Made by a program: the position numbers and the translations under genes. Below, piece after piece: positions 47,115 to 58,760 of a DNA stretch of 64,000 nt; position 1 is the stretch's first letter; each line of letters starts with the position of its first letter. Source of the DNA: Oasisia sp. SBJ-2009 (taxonomy: Eukaryota > Annelida > Polychaeta > Sabellida > Siboglinidae); the NCBI GenBank assembly GCA_964017155.1, contig OZ024857.1, positions 40,083,141 through 40,147,140 of the forward strand, given 5' to 3'. Under the pieces are notes generated by a model that saw only the letters and a program-made list of their open reading frames with translations, made no database searches and had not been told where the DNA came from.

Positions 47115-47260
47115 CTAGATATGTTGTTCAAATTAGAGTCTTCTAAGCGATGAAACATACAAAACTGTACGCAGGCCTAATGAGTAGATACTATGCTGTA
47201 CAAAAGCCTACATTAACCTTTTTGTACTGCCTGTGACATTTGGTTGTTGATACTGTGGTG
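47115..47260 (+). repeat. Dispersed repeat, first member
   Basis: AGTCTTCTAA, TAGATACT, CTGTACAAAAG and CCTTTTTGTACTGCC recur in order at 51085-51215 at about 75% identity. Nature unknown. Both copies lie on the plus strand. Confidence 0.55.
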
Positions 47261-47484
47261 TTGCCGTAATGCGATACCGCTCGTTAGTGAGATCACATCA
47301 GACAAACGTCAATCACAGGGGGTTTGTCGGTCGGGGAACATAGAGTACATTAACACGGCGCTCGTCCCGTGTTCATCTAGAGTTACAGAACTTGTAGCAC
47401 GCATTCTTATCATCCTTGTCAACTTTATATATCATAAAAATGTATACTGGTAACATTATGTGTTTTGTGTGTGTTTATGTGCGA

Positions 47485-47515
<31 letters not shown>

Positions 47516-48250
47516 TGTGTGTGCGTCTATGTTTTACTATGTTTGACTGTGCATATGTATTTATGTCTATGTCATATGTATGTATACATGCATGATACAT
47601 AGGTGTGTATTTGCGTGTGTGCGTGGGTGCATGTTTGTGTAGCTGCAAAGGTGTAACGAATACGTACAGACACACTTAATGACACACTATGATTCGAGTG
47701 ACATTCTTATGACCCACCCTGGCTGGTTTGGTGTGCGAAAAGGTTTGTGGTTAATGTGTCGTCTAGAGTTAGGTTGAAGGTTATGGCTAGGAGTAGGGCA
47801 ACGTTGAAGGTACTCCTAAACATATTTACATCAGGCGTTTACATGACTTTGTACTTGGAGGGGTTGCCCAACATAAAGTACAAAGCTTTCTGTTTTGTAG
47901 CTTCAAACTCTAGACCATTCATTCGTTCCCTGAGGTAGGTGTTGGCTCTCTGATTAGTTCAAAAAGCAGGTGCAACATTGATTACCAACAGTAATTAATT
48001 CGTTATTTCGGATGATTTCTCGCGTTGTTTTGTTTTTAATAAGCAATTAGTAGTTCTTCGATACGTGAATTCCAATATATCTGCATAGTAATTTTAATAC
48101 AGCAAAAAGATATATCTACTAGCAAAACATTTCCATTTATCGCCCATAATAAATGGCTTGTCAGTTAGTTATAAGGTTATTCGTAAGAGAGCGATACTGT
48201 TATATTTGTTTTCCAGAATATTCGATGAGAGTGCGCGTGTGTGTGAATAG
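47261..48250. other. No gene recognised
   Basis: Contains a short TG/GTGC microsatellite (about 47467-47525) and otherwise AT-rich text. A 63-codon frame at 47747-47938 has no domain. Confidence 0.4.
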
Positions 48251-48252
48251 GA

Positions 48253-48272
48253 GGAGTGAGTGAGTGAGTGAG

Positions 48273-48328
<56 letters not shown>

Positions 48329-48892
48329 TGACTGACTGACTGACTGACTGACTGACTGACTGACTGACTGACTGACTGACTGACTGACTGACTGACTGAC
48401 TGACTGACTGACTGACTGACTGACTGACTGACTGACTGACTGACTGACTGACTGACTGACTGACTGACTGACTGACTGACTGACTGACTGACTGACTGAC
48501 TGACTGACTGACTGACTGACTGACTGACTGACTGACTGACTGACTGACTGACTGACTGACTGACTGACTGACTGACTGACTGACTGACTGACTGACTGAC
48601 TGACTGACTGACTGACTGACTGACTGACTGACTGACTGACTGACTGACTGACTGACTGACTGACTGACTGACTGACTGACTGACTGACTGACTGACTGAC
48701 TGACTGACTGACTGACTGACTGACTGACTGACCGACTGACCGACTGACCGACTGACCGACTGACCGACTGACCGACTGACCGACTGACCGAGTGAGCGAG
48801 TGAGCGAGTGAGCGAGTGAGCGAGTGAGCGAGTGAGCGAGTGAGCGAGTGAGCGAGTGAGCGAGTGAGCGAGTGAGCGAGTGAGCGAGTGAG
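48253..48892 (+). repeat. Compound tetranucleotide/octanucleotide array
   Basis: In order: GAGT (48254-48275), GGCT (to about 48324), about 101 TGAC units (48325-48730), an 8-bp GACCGACT array (48731-48789) and an 8-bp GAGCGAGT array (48790-48892). Each step differs by one substitution from its neighbour. The 252-codon minus frame of Ser-Val-Ser-Gln repeats is a by-product. Confidence 0.96.
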
Positions 48893-49940
48893 TTGGTAGT
48901 ATGCGAATGTGTTTGAGTGTATGTCAAGGCGAGGTGTGAGTGGATGAGTGAATGAGTGCGTGATAAGTGGCGTTCTAAGCTTGACAGGATGAGAGGTATT
49001 GTTATTGTTCAGTAATATGTTACAACACCTAATATCACGCTCACTCTATGATCGCCGCGCTCTGGTGAAATACATACGTTAAGCGTTGACGTCTGGTGAA
49101 ATACATATGTGTTGTCACTGTTTAGTAAGTAATGTTTAAGTTTGAAACCACGCCAGTATGAGTAATATGACGTTTCACCTTTCGAACATGTAAACACGTT
49201 GCTGTCCCTTCCCGAACACGCATTAACATAAGCGCGCTATGCTTTTTTTAAATGTCCTAGGCGGACGACCAGCCCAAACAAGGCTGTATAGATCTAATGA
49301 TCTTGTCATTGCATGACACTACGAACAGTGGAAGGAACACATTTCACCTTTGTGATGCCTAATGTGTTTATTATATCAGGATGGGTACGGCAGTACTCTT
49401 TCTGATCTGAATGGGATATATTTAGTTTCCTAAACACTAAGGTTAATCCGAATTGATCCAGCGATTGGGAATAGCTACAGACATGTGCTATACCATTTTA
49501 GAAAGCCCAGAGCAAGCCTCAAATACGGAACATCGTCGATTTATGATTTTCGTCCCTCAACTCGAGTTTTCGATCTTTCAACATATCGACGTTCAAAAAT
49601 GGACCCGCTATGCCCGCCACCCCTGTCAACAAATGGCTCGGCTATCCGAGGCGCCCCTGATGGCGTGTGTTGGCTAGGGTCCCGAAACTCGGGTTCAAGT
49701 CGCCAGGTGGCAGCAGAATCAGGAAGGTATGAATGTAATATATATGTTGATTCGAGCTCGAAGCTTATGAACTGTTTCATTTGTTTTAGCACAAACACAA
49801 CCATCATATCGCATTGTAAGGAAACATATCTACAACACGGCTGCTATATAACCTCACGAAAGTTATGCAAAGTGTTTGGAAGAAAACTGGAAAGTGTCGA
49901 AAGATTTGTGAATGGGCGATAAATGCAAGAAGCATCGCTA
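48893..49940. other. No certain gene; one tRNA-like B box
   Basis: A short direct repeat with CTGGTGAAATACATA (about 49060 and 49093) and a B-box-like GGGTTCAAGTC near 49692. The 145-codon plus frame at 49485-49922 contains Pro/Ser-rich text without a domain. I do not call it a gene. 49337-49390 resembles the flank of the left end of the inverted-repeat element (40285-40335). Confidence 0.35.
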
Positions 49941-50035
49941 GGTTTAACAAGGTTTAACAAGTTGCCGTCCAGAACCAAGCTCCAGACGGCATGTGAACAA
50001 GGAAGCCTATGGCTTATCGAGTGTTCACTTAAAAA
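49941..50035 (-). mobile_element. CR1-clade LINE, copy 4 (3' tip only)
   Basis: GGTTTAACAAGGTTTAACAA is followed by the stem region GCCGTCCAG against CCAGACGGC and AACAAGGAAGCC, GGCTTATCGAG. It matches the 3' ends of copies 2 and 3 with a diverged stem, so it is a related subfamily. No coding part. Confidence 0.75.
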
Positions 50036-50103
50036 TTATTAATATACAATATTATAAAATGCACTAAACGCTATGATGATAGTATGTCATAATATTATCA
50101 CCG

Positions 50104-50392
50104 CGGGGCGGGGCGGGGCGGGGCGGGGCGGGGCGGGGCGGGGCGGGGCGGGGCGGGGCGGGGCGGGGCGGGGCGGGGCGGGGCGGGGCGGGGCGGGGCG
50201 GGGCGGGGCGGGGCGGGGCGGGGCGGGGCGGGGCGGGGCGGGGCGGGGCGGGGCGGGGCGGGGCGGGGCGGGGCGGGGCGGGGCGGGGCGGGGCGGGGCG
50301 GGGCGGGGCGGGGCGGGGCGGGGCGGGGCGGGGCGGGGCGGGGCGGGGCGGGGCGGGGCGGGGCGGGGCGGGGCGGGGCGGGGCGGGGCGGG
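50104..50392 (+). repeat. (GGGGC)n pentamer array, about 58 copies
   Basis: Perfect GGGGC units, followed by seven CACG units to about 50420. Extremely GC-rich and quadruplex-prone. Frames reading Gly-Ala-Gly-Arg-Gly or Pro-Ala-Pro-Pro-Arg are repeat translations. Confidence 0.97.
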
Positions 50393-50589
50393 CACGCACG
50401 CACGCACGCACGCACGCGCGCATGCAATTATCAATTTGAACGATTACCATATGTTGTGAATAATGCATCGAAAGATATCGAAGTATTCTGGTTATCTATA
50501 TTACAGTAATGGTTTATGCCATGTAGTATTGTCATACCAAGAATTTCTACGCCGCATTGCCTTTTGTGAGTAAAAATTGGCTAATGTTT

Positions 50590-50895
50590 AAATGAATAAC
50601 ATATTTTTTAAACGTGTTATACAGCAGCCATAAGTGGATGATTTGATGAATAACATATTGTGTCAACGTGTTACATAAGGACCATAAATGAGTGATTTGT
50701 TAAATAACACATGTTGTCAACATGTTACACAAGAACCATAAGTGAGTGATGTTTTGAATAGTACATTTTGTCAACGTGTTACACAATAACCATAAGTGAA
50801 TGATTTATTGAATTACATATTTTGTCAACGTGTTACACAATAACCATAAGTGAATGATTTGTTGAATAACATAGTTTGTCAACGTGTTACACTAT
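50590..50895 (+). repeat. ~60-bp minisatellite, five to six copies
   Basis: Units of about 60 bp with TTGTCAACGTGTTACACAA, ACCATAAGTGA and GATTTGTTGAATAACAT. The first units are more diverged than the last three. Confidence 0.85.
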
Positions 50896-51084
50896 TTTCT
50901 TAAGGTGAATTTAACAATATTTATTGTCTGATCGGATTGTCAAATCGTCATTATGGAATCAATACAGTTAACATTATAATAAACGTATGTTTTTTGTTAT
51001 TAGTTTTACCAGTGTTATGTAAGAGGATTTTTTTTTATGGAATGCTATGTTGTAATTACTCGTACATCGGACTCTCATTGAAGA

Positions 51085-51215
51085 GTTGACGTTCAAATTA
51101 AAGTCTTCTAAATGATGAAGCGTAAAAGGTGTTGAGCAGACCTAACGATTAGATACTGCGCTGTAAAAGAGCATACCTTCACCTTTTTGTACCGCCACTC
51201 ACACTTGGTTGTTCC
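51085..51215 (+). repeat. Dispersed repeat, second member
   Basis: Matches 47115-47260 in the same orientation (AGTCTTCTAA, TTAGATACTGCGCTGTA, CACCTTTTTGTACCGCC). It lies about 100 bp beyond the 3' end of the BTB-Kelch gene. Confidence 0.55.
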
Positions 51216-51312
51216 ACAGATTCAATATTTAAACTCGCACTTGTGGCTATGTTCATAGTGTCTCCGATGTGATCAGCTCAGAAATCAAAACAGTTCAAAA
51301 CTGTTTGCATAG

Positions 51313-53174
51313 TCACTCATCATAGAGGTCAGCATTGAACATTTGGAAGACTGCCTTAAACGGCCTCAGTCGTGGTACATCATTGATTCGTAAAAGTGTC
51401 CGAAACAGATTCAGTGATTGTATATCGCAGTCTGACCAGACATCTGTCAGTGGATCGTACTGTTCAAAGACACGCGATTCCTCCTTACTACCACCAGCCA
51501 ACACGATAGTGCCACGCCACACAACCGCTAGGGCATCGAAGTGCTCCAGACACGGTGTACTCAACGTCGTCCAGGAATCAGAGGCCGGGTCTACTCAACG
51601 TCGTCCAGGAATCAGAGGCCGGGTCGTATCTGAGACACTTTCGGTGTTCGCCTCCCACTACATAAATGAAGTCGTTCAGCGTGACCGCAGCGCATTTGGA
51701 GCAGACTGCCGGCGTATCCGCCCTTGTGTCCCATTGGCGGAGAGTCGTGTCAAACACCTGCGTGGACCTTGTCACCTCTCGCTGCTCATTTTCCTTACCG
51801 AAGACCAATATTTGTTCGTGGTAAGTGGTTACCATGTGCGCAAACATCGCTTGTGGCATTTCAGGCATGGACACCCACTCCTCGCTAAAAGCACCGAGAC
51901 ACTCAACAGAGGCAAGAACTTTGTGGTCGTCAGCGGATTGAGGGATCCCTCCCAACACGTAGACACACTTGCCCAGCCAAACACTGCGGTGGTATTCCCG
52001 ACGAGTGATGAGAGGTTTCCTCCACGTTAACTGCCATGTGTGGATGACACAGAATTCGCATCCGAACGCTACGACACCTGCGGTAACGTACATGCCTCTG
52101 TTCGTGCGACATACGCTGGACACATATATCCGGATCGTCGCGATTTCGTCAGGATCTTCCAAGAATGCGTGTCGTCGTCATAGTATTTGACTTTCATGTA
52201 CCGTGGCTCTGACCAGCCAACCACCATGATACAAGACTTAATCCTGAAGTTATTCCTTGGCACTGTGCGGCAGCTGCCGATCTGATGTTGGTGCACGGGG
52301 TCTGCCTGGAACGACAGTGCCTCGCGCAGATATTCTAAGCATTTCGGTGTTAACATATCGCACGAGTCTTTCAGCTGCCGCAGATAATATGGGAGATGGA
52401 TGAGCTCAAAGATACTTTCAAAGGACAGCTTCCTATTGTCAGGATCATGTCGCACCCAATCCAAGACGGACTCGCAATCCTCACTGTCAACAACGACACG
52501 ATGATCCCGGATGTAGTCAGTCAGTTCAGTGCAGGACAACAGTTTGAATTTCTCTTTGTTTGCGACAGTCTTGAACTCGGAATACATCACTTCGGTGGCA
52601 CACTGCTGCAGCTTGTCGAGTCGATATGTCTTTGCGAATTTGCTAAATCCGATAAACAAATTCGGCACGACCTGCCCCGATAAAAAGTTCCCACAAACCG
52701 CCTTGAGGGCGCCCAACTGTATAGTAAGTCACCTGCTTTGACAAAAGTCTCCACGTTGTCAACAGACAGTTCAATTTCACCAGTGTAAATGTGTCCCACA
52801 ATGTAGGTCAATAGATCTGGTTCTATCGTCAGCCGGACTGTGGCTGATGTAGTTTCTTCAAGACCACATGTAAACATTGCCTTGAAGTAGTCACTTACAG
52901 CAGACAGAACGCTTCGGTGACACCGGATGTGCACGTCACCCGATTGTAACGTCACATCCGTGAATTGATCATCGCGGCGCATTTTATGCATACCTATCAT
53001 CAAATAGCTCTGACATGGCGTGTCCACACTCTCTTCGGTTTTCGCGGTAGGGACATCTACAATAAAAGGACATTTTTTGATTTGTAAGTCGCTGAGAAAA
53101 AGACTGAAGAAGGCTGTGTGATTGATTGAAACTTCAAAAGTGGATAACATTTTAACTACACTATTTACATACAC
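51313..53174 (-). pseudogene. BTB-BACK-Kelch protein, intronless, three frame breaks
   Basis: Kelch-like proteins are usually substrate adaptors of Cullin-3 ubiquitin ligases. The reading starts at an ATG at 53174; the inner ATG before IGMHKMRRDDQFTDVTL (about 53000) is also possible. The BTB domain is clear: DQFTDVTLQSGDVHIRCHRS, YFKAMFTCGLEE, YTGEIELSVDNVETF. A one-base shift near 52725 leads into BACK (LQLGALKAVCGNFL, CATEVMYSEF, LDWVRHDPDNRK). A second shift near 52150 leads into the Kelch part (YVLGGIPQS, WVSMPEMPQAMFAHM, NDFIYVVGGE, YDPASDSW). A 34-bp tandem duplication at 51558-51625 breaks the frame before the last repeats (TIVLAGGSKEESR, YDPLTDVWS) and the stop at 51313. About 615 codons without introns, near the family norm. 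It is likely a recently disabled retro-copy or lineage-expanded gene. Sequencing errors could explain some breaks. Confidence 0.9.
51558..51625 (-). repeat. 34-bp tandem duplication inside the Kelch gene
   Basis: Two identical 34-bp units (51558-51591 and 51592-51625). As 34 is not divisible by three, the duplication shifts the frame between two Kelch repeats. Confidence 0.95.
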
Positions 53175-53640
53175 AATTTAATATTATATTGCCGTATACT
53201 AGAAACAATTAAGAAACATTGAAGTAAATGAAAAGGCGATAAAATGTAGTACCACTCTACGACGACCTGTGTAGGTTTACAACACAAGCCTACTTCCTGG
53301 CGAGTTGGGAGGAAGTTCGACTACATAATCCTGGTTAGCTTAAAACTAAACTTAATGTAGAACACGAAAACTCCGAGCTATGACTAACGCTAACACCAAA
53401 TTGAGCCGATCCATAACTAATTATAATAATACTAATAACTCAAATAAACAATGCCTGACTTCATCCATAGGTAATTATAATTATAATTCCACTCTAATTA
53501 ATACTGACACTGGACATTCCGCCCGGTGTTTGACAGGAAATCAGACCTGTTAAGTCTCCTGCTTTTTTGTGCCTCCCACTTTTGGCACCCATCTCCCGTT
53601 CTGCCGCTGTTTGCTCTGTAGGGATTTATTCTACAATGAA
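53175..53640. other. Upstream region of the BTB-Kelch gene; no element recognised
   Basis: AT-rich, with no TATA box at a suitable distance that I would stand by. An ATTATAATTATAATT run lies at about 53470-53490. No other feature. Confidence 0.35.
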
Positions 53641-53659
53641 TAAATAACAAGATTATATA

Positions 53660-54494
<835 letters not shown>

Positions 54495-54894
54495 AATAAA
54501 TATCTCAACACATACATGAAAATATGCCTGTTTGTATCAATATTCTTAAATGGCAAATATTCGTGAGATTTATAGGTTGATGCGTTAGTGAGGTAAATTG
54601 AGTTAACTAGGTACGTGAGTTTCCAGTAAGATGCTTGAGACTCGGTTGGTCACAACATATATCGTTCTTGCAAAATATCTGAGATAAGCATCATTATTAA
54701 CATATACAGCCATTCCATCGCCATAGCAATATTCATGATAATGTTCGATTCCTTGGAATATTCTCTTCTAATGCAAATTCTATTTTCGGATATGCGCATT
54801 AATGTACACGTACACTGAGCACAGCATTATTTAACAACACCTGTCTCTCTCTGTATATAATACTACATCATAATTCCGCCTGGTATTTATTGAG
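54495..54894. other. No feature recognised
   Basis: AT-rich text between the palindrome and the LTR-like segment, with no open frame or repeat of note. Confidence 0.4.
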
Positions 54895-55225
54895 TGTAGT
54901 GTGTATCGTGCTCGCTAGGTGGATCTACGCGGGTCTCTATTTATTGACAATGTCGCAGTGTAGCTGACGACGCCACCTAGCGGCAGCGCAATCCAGCCGG
55001 CCGGTCACGCCAACCAATTGCCGCCGCCAACCAACCGAGCGTGACGGGACGGGACGACGGTATAAAACAGGAGATGCCACGACGCCCGACCCTTGCTGCC
55101 TCGAATCCCAGAACTAGACGTGTACGTTGTCTGCAAGCATCACCACGACAGCCAGCCATCGCCGCGCCACGTGCAAACGTGCAAAGTAAGTACGATTGTA
55201 CTATTGCATATTGTGCACGGCGACA
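54895..55225 (+). promoter_or_regulatory. 5' LTR-like promoter segment of an LTR retrotransposon
   Basis: The segment can be read as TGTAGTGTG...CGGCGACA, placed right before a tRNA-primer-like site. It has a TATAAAA box at 55061-55067 and an inverted repeat CGCTAGGTGG/CCACCTAGCG (54913-54922 and 54973-54982). It is GC-rich. A GTAAGTACG donor-like site at about 55186 could start a spliced leader. No matching 3' LTR is found downstream, so the limits are tentative. Confidence 0.45.
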
Positions 55226-55226
55226 T

Positions 55227-55239
55227 TGGTGTCAGAGTG
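55227..55239 (+). other. Primer-binding-site candidate (tRNA-Leu type)
   Basis: TGGTGTCAGAGTG would pair with the 3' end of a tRNA-Leu (…CACTCTGACACCA). It lies one base after the CA end of the LTR-like segment, as expected for Ty3/gypsy or BEL elements. Confidence 0.5.
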
Positions 55240-55638
55240 TTCTAATCCATGCCACGAAACTCGTGAAGAATTGTGCGAATTAGAAAATTCGAACTGTGAA
55301 CTAGAAACGCGCAATTACCTAAACGACCATTGCTCCATTCCTGAATACGAATTTGCTTAACGTCATTGAATATTACTCGAGTTTTAGCATTCAAAAAGTT
55401 TGTATAAAACGTCTAATTTAAGACGCACCCATGCCGAAACTATTCGGATATTCGTGCAAATAAGATTATTGTTAACTATCACAAAACTAACTGTTGCACC
55501 TTACGCTCGCTAAGACATTATAGAAGTAACTAAATATAAAAATCCTAAGACATTATTACATTATTTTATAAATTATCAACAGTTTGAAAGTGCCACACCC
55601 AACCACGCCTTTTGTCGAAGGTCGTTGACGAAGCCAAG

Positions 55639-55735
55639 GGCAGACATTGCGTCATAGAATGTGACAAATATAGTCGCACCTACAGTGCAGACATTGCGTC
55701 ATAGACTGTGACAAATATACTCGCACCTGCAGGCT
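55639..55735 (+). repeat. ~48-bp tandem duplication in the gag leader
   Basis: GCAGACATTGCGTCATAGA and GTGACAAATATA occur twice in direct order (about 55641 and 55688). It lies 170 bp upstream of the gag start. Confidence 0.85.
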
Positions 55736-55907
55736 TACATCACAGGCGAATCTGACCAAGTCAAATTACCACCCATAAGCAATGCGCAAATACCTGTCTG
55801 TAAATAATTGATATATTTTCGTAATCGTTGTATTTTGTTACGCAGGTTTCACAAATACATACTTTGTTTCTACACGACAAATTCAGTCCTTTGTCACTTA
55901 TCCCTCA

Positions 55908-57847
55908 ATGGCGACATCAGATATACCCATTGAGCTAAGAACAGCTAGCGAGGATGATCTGAAATCAACGAAATTGTTTTCCTCGGATGCAATAACAAGA
56001 ATAATTAAACAACAACACGACATAGAACGTTTTGACTATGACTTTTTGGTTGGCTTACCCAGTAAGCCTAAACAAAAAATGTCGGCGGAAAAATGGCGCC
56101 GTGAAGCGCAGGAAGGCCGTTTCGTTGACTTGGAGACGGCGCTGGAGCCAGGGGACATGTCTCGTTTCCCTGGTCCACCCTCCACACCAACAGAGGTTAC
56201 CCTTGTTGAGATCATGAATGCAATGCGCACATTCGAAACAAAAGTAGACCAATTGACTGAAAGAATGGATAAAGTCGAAAACCAACTACAAACGAGACAC
56301 AGAGACACTGACAATTACATAGGTCCCGACGTGTTTGGTGCCAGCGCTAGACCGAAATCTAATCCTGCCCCCAGAATTAAAACATCACCTACTGTCGAGG
56401 ACAATGCTGACATATATGACGACCAAATGTTCGGGTTTGGAAGGTATGTCCCTCAACATTACCAGGGTCCACAAATAGACGATTCCAGTGACCACACGCA
56501 ATATCCGCCCACTAACCGTGCCGAGCGCAACACGTGGCAACCGCGCTACACCTCCCCTTACCGCACCCAAACTAGTAGGAGAGGTAACCACCAGGGCCCC
56601 GATGAAACCCGTCGTGGTGTCGCAGATACACAATCAAGATATGTGAATCCCGACAAATGCAATGGGAAAGTCGGAGAATGGGACAATTGGTATCACCAAT
56701 TTGAGTTTCTCGCGACCCACTACAATTGGGACGACCGGGAACGGCTGGTACGGCTCGTGTCGTGTCTGAAGGGTCCTGCACTGACAACTCACCGAAGCTT
56801 CTCCCAGAGAGCACGCAACACATATGCACACTGCATTGCTGCACTCCATGAGAGATATGGCAGCAGGAGACCCGCCCCAATTATAACACTTCGGGCAGAA
56901 CTTCTACCGTGCGACAGGAGGAGGAGGATAGTATGGACACGTTTGGAGATCGGGTCTACGCCCTGACCAAACAAGCTTATCCCGACTTGGCTCCTGCCCT
57001 ACTCCAAAGCCTTGCGGTACCTGCATTTCTGAAGGGACTTTAAGGACAGAAACGCGGCACAAGAGCGGCACAAGAGGCCATGAAGTTCTGCGATCCCAAT
57101 TCTATCCAGGAAGCAGTGGTAACAGTGACACACATTCAGGGCGCGTCACGCATATTTGGTAACCGAGGAGTGCCCACGGCCCGACAGGTCTCTTTCGAGG
57201 ATAAGCCTACAACAGAGGCCCCTTCGACTGACATGGACCGGCTCCAGGGTGTAGTTAGGCAGCTCCAACAGTTAGCGGTTACAAACAAAGTGACACCCAC
57301 GAGTGATGCTTGTTACACTTGCGGGGGCTGTGGTCACCGATCACGGGACTGTGCGAACAAAAGAAGGCGCTCGCCCTCACCGCTCACCTGCTTCGAGTGC
57401 AATAGAAAGGGACATATCGCTCGCGAATGTTCGAATAGATTGCGCCGTCGCAAGGAGACAGTAAAAACACGTCACAAACATCAATATCGGAGCAGTAGCA
57501 GTAGTTCCAATAACAGCTCTGCTGACTCTGATTCTGATGACTCCCGTATCCGACGGAGAAATCATAGGCACCGCCCTAGGCGGAGCCACCATCGCCATGG
57601 TAAATACCAGGATAGTCGGAGGAGTCCCCGACGAGGCGACCGTTCACACGGGCATGGCGCACGGCAAGCTGATCACATTCGTGACGGTAGTGATACATCT
57701 CGCGGTAGGGAGTATGATCGGGCGAAGTATCAGAGCAGGGATGATGTAAAGACATCTGACTATAATAGTCAAAACCCACGACCACGTGAGATTTCCACTT
57801 CTCCCCTACGAAAGGTAGATGAGGCTGTAAAACCACGGTCAAACTAA
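55908..57847 (+). pseudogene. gag: Retrotransposon gag (capsid plus two zinc knuckles), frame-broken
   Basis: The ATG at 55908 starts MATSDIPIELRTASEDDL. A predicted coiled coil (FETKVDQLTERMDKVENQ) is followed by a Tyr/Gln/Thr-rich linker and a capsid-type block (WDNWYHQFEFLATHYNWDD, LVSCLKGPALTT, HCIAALHERYG), as in Ty3/gypsy-like Gag. After about 330 codons a one-base shift near 56905 moves the frame, and an in-frame TAA follows at about 57041. The next open piece (57080-57847) carries two CCHC knuckles, CYTCGGCGHRSRDC and CFECNRKGHIAREC, then a Ser-rich and Arg/His-rich tail. Gag packages element RNA in cytoplasmic particles. This copy could not make the full protein. Assignment to the superfamily is by layout only. 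Confidence 0.85.
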
Positions 57848-58025
57848 TCAGGGTGAATCCTCTTGGCCACGGATCCACCACAGAGGTTTTCCAACAAGGA
57901 AAAGGCCAACAGAAACATGTAGCTGAGTCAATGAATGGCGCCGATCATAAGATAAAAGTGTTGGGTGGTCTAATCGCAGCCACAGTGTCAGGACATTTAA
58001 CTGAACCTGCGGTTAGACATTCACA

Positions 58026-58295
58026 ATGAGACCCAACAGTAGGCCACACCTTGCTGGTTCTAGCCTCTATCCATGCTGTAGATGCGTTATTTTTGTGGAT
58101 ACTGCTGCGCAAATATCCATGATCAGCCAATCATTCTTAGACTCGCTAAAACCGACTGTGAAAGTATCCCGGGCCAGGGGGAATCCCTACGATGTGGTAG
58201 GCCACGCCGCCATTGTGGCAAAACACCGCAATCTACCCACCTGGGTTGTACTGCGGATCGCTGCCCTCAATGCGAAATCATTTTACGGGGTGTAG
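58026..58295 (+). pseudogene. Retropepsin-like protease start, truncated
   Basis: In frame, CVIFVDTAAQISMISQSFLD resembles the aspartic protease active site of LTR retrotransposons (hhDTGAxxSxIS). The glycine is changed to alanine (DTAA). The flap and second hydrophobic motif are not found, and there is no RT, RNase H or integrase downstream. It lies 180 bp after gag, which fits gag-pro order. Very likely a dead, 3'-deleted element. Confidence 0.55.
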
Positions 58296-58317
58296 GTCCA
58301 GATGTTGCAAGGCCATG

Positions 58318-58760
58318 AATGGTATGATTATACCAAGGTCCTGTATGATCATAACCATGAACGGTATTACTATACCAATGTTGAATATAACCTTACCCAT
58401 AAAAGGTAAAATCATGCCAATGTCGATTACAAGCTGAGAACGGTATGATCATACCGAAAGCGGGTATCATCGTACGCATAAGCTACAAAGGCATCAAGGG
58501 TTGGTATATTCATATACATGTAATAATGTTCAGCATGGTTCAGCGGGAAAGGTATGATTATACCTACATCTAAACCGCTAGTTGAATCTTGCAAAAGACT
58601 GAGACATAATGTCAATATTAGGCGGAAGAGGTATGATTATACCTACAGCTAACCCGCTATTGTTATTGTTAATCAAAATTAAATAAGTCGGGTATCATTA
58701 TACCCTTGTTAATAGGTGTTAACGTTTCGTATGGCTAGGCGGGAGAACCCGCTAATTACA
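58318..58760. repeat. Cluster of GGTATGATNATACC palindromes and GCGGG hairpins
   Basis: GGTATGATTATACC occurs at 58321, 58551 and 58630. Related forms lie at 58363 (GGTATTACTATACC), 58405, 58503 and 58690 (GGGTATCATTATACCC). 58441-58456 (CGGTATGATCATACCG) is a perfect 16-bp palindrome. Two of them sit inside a larger stem (CAGCGG/CCGCTA-type at 58541-58577, GGCGG/CCCGC at 58621-58658). The last unit continues into GGCGGGAGAACCCGCTAATT (58740-58759), shared with 20676-20757. The cluster starts where the protease relic ends. Confidence 0.75.

Noticed and set aside
48169..48927. Ser-Val-Ser-Gln repeat protein of 252 codons
   Set aside because: Translation of TGAC and related tetramers. No signal peptide or unique domain.
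49485..49922. 145-codon plus-strand open frame
   Set aside because: No domain, no splice context, and a tRNA-like B box lies within it. Composition looks like a repeat relic.
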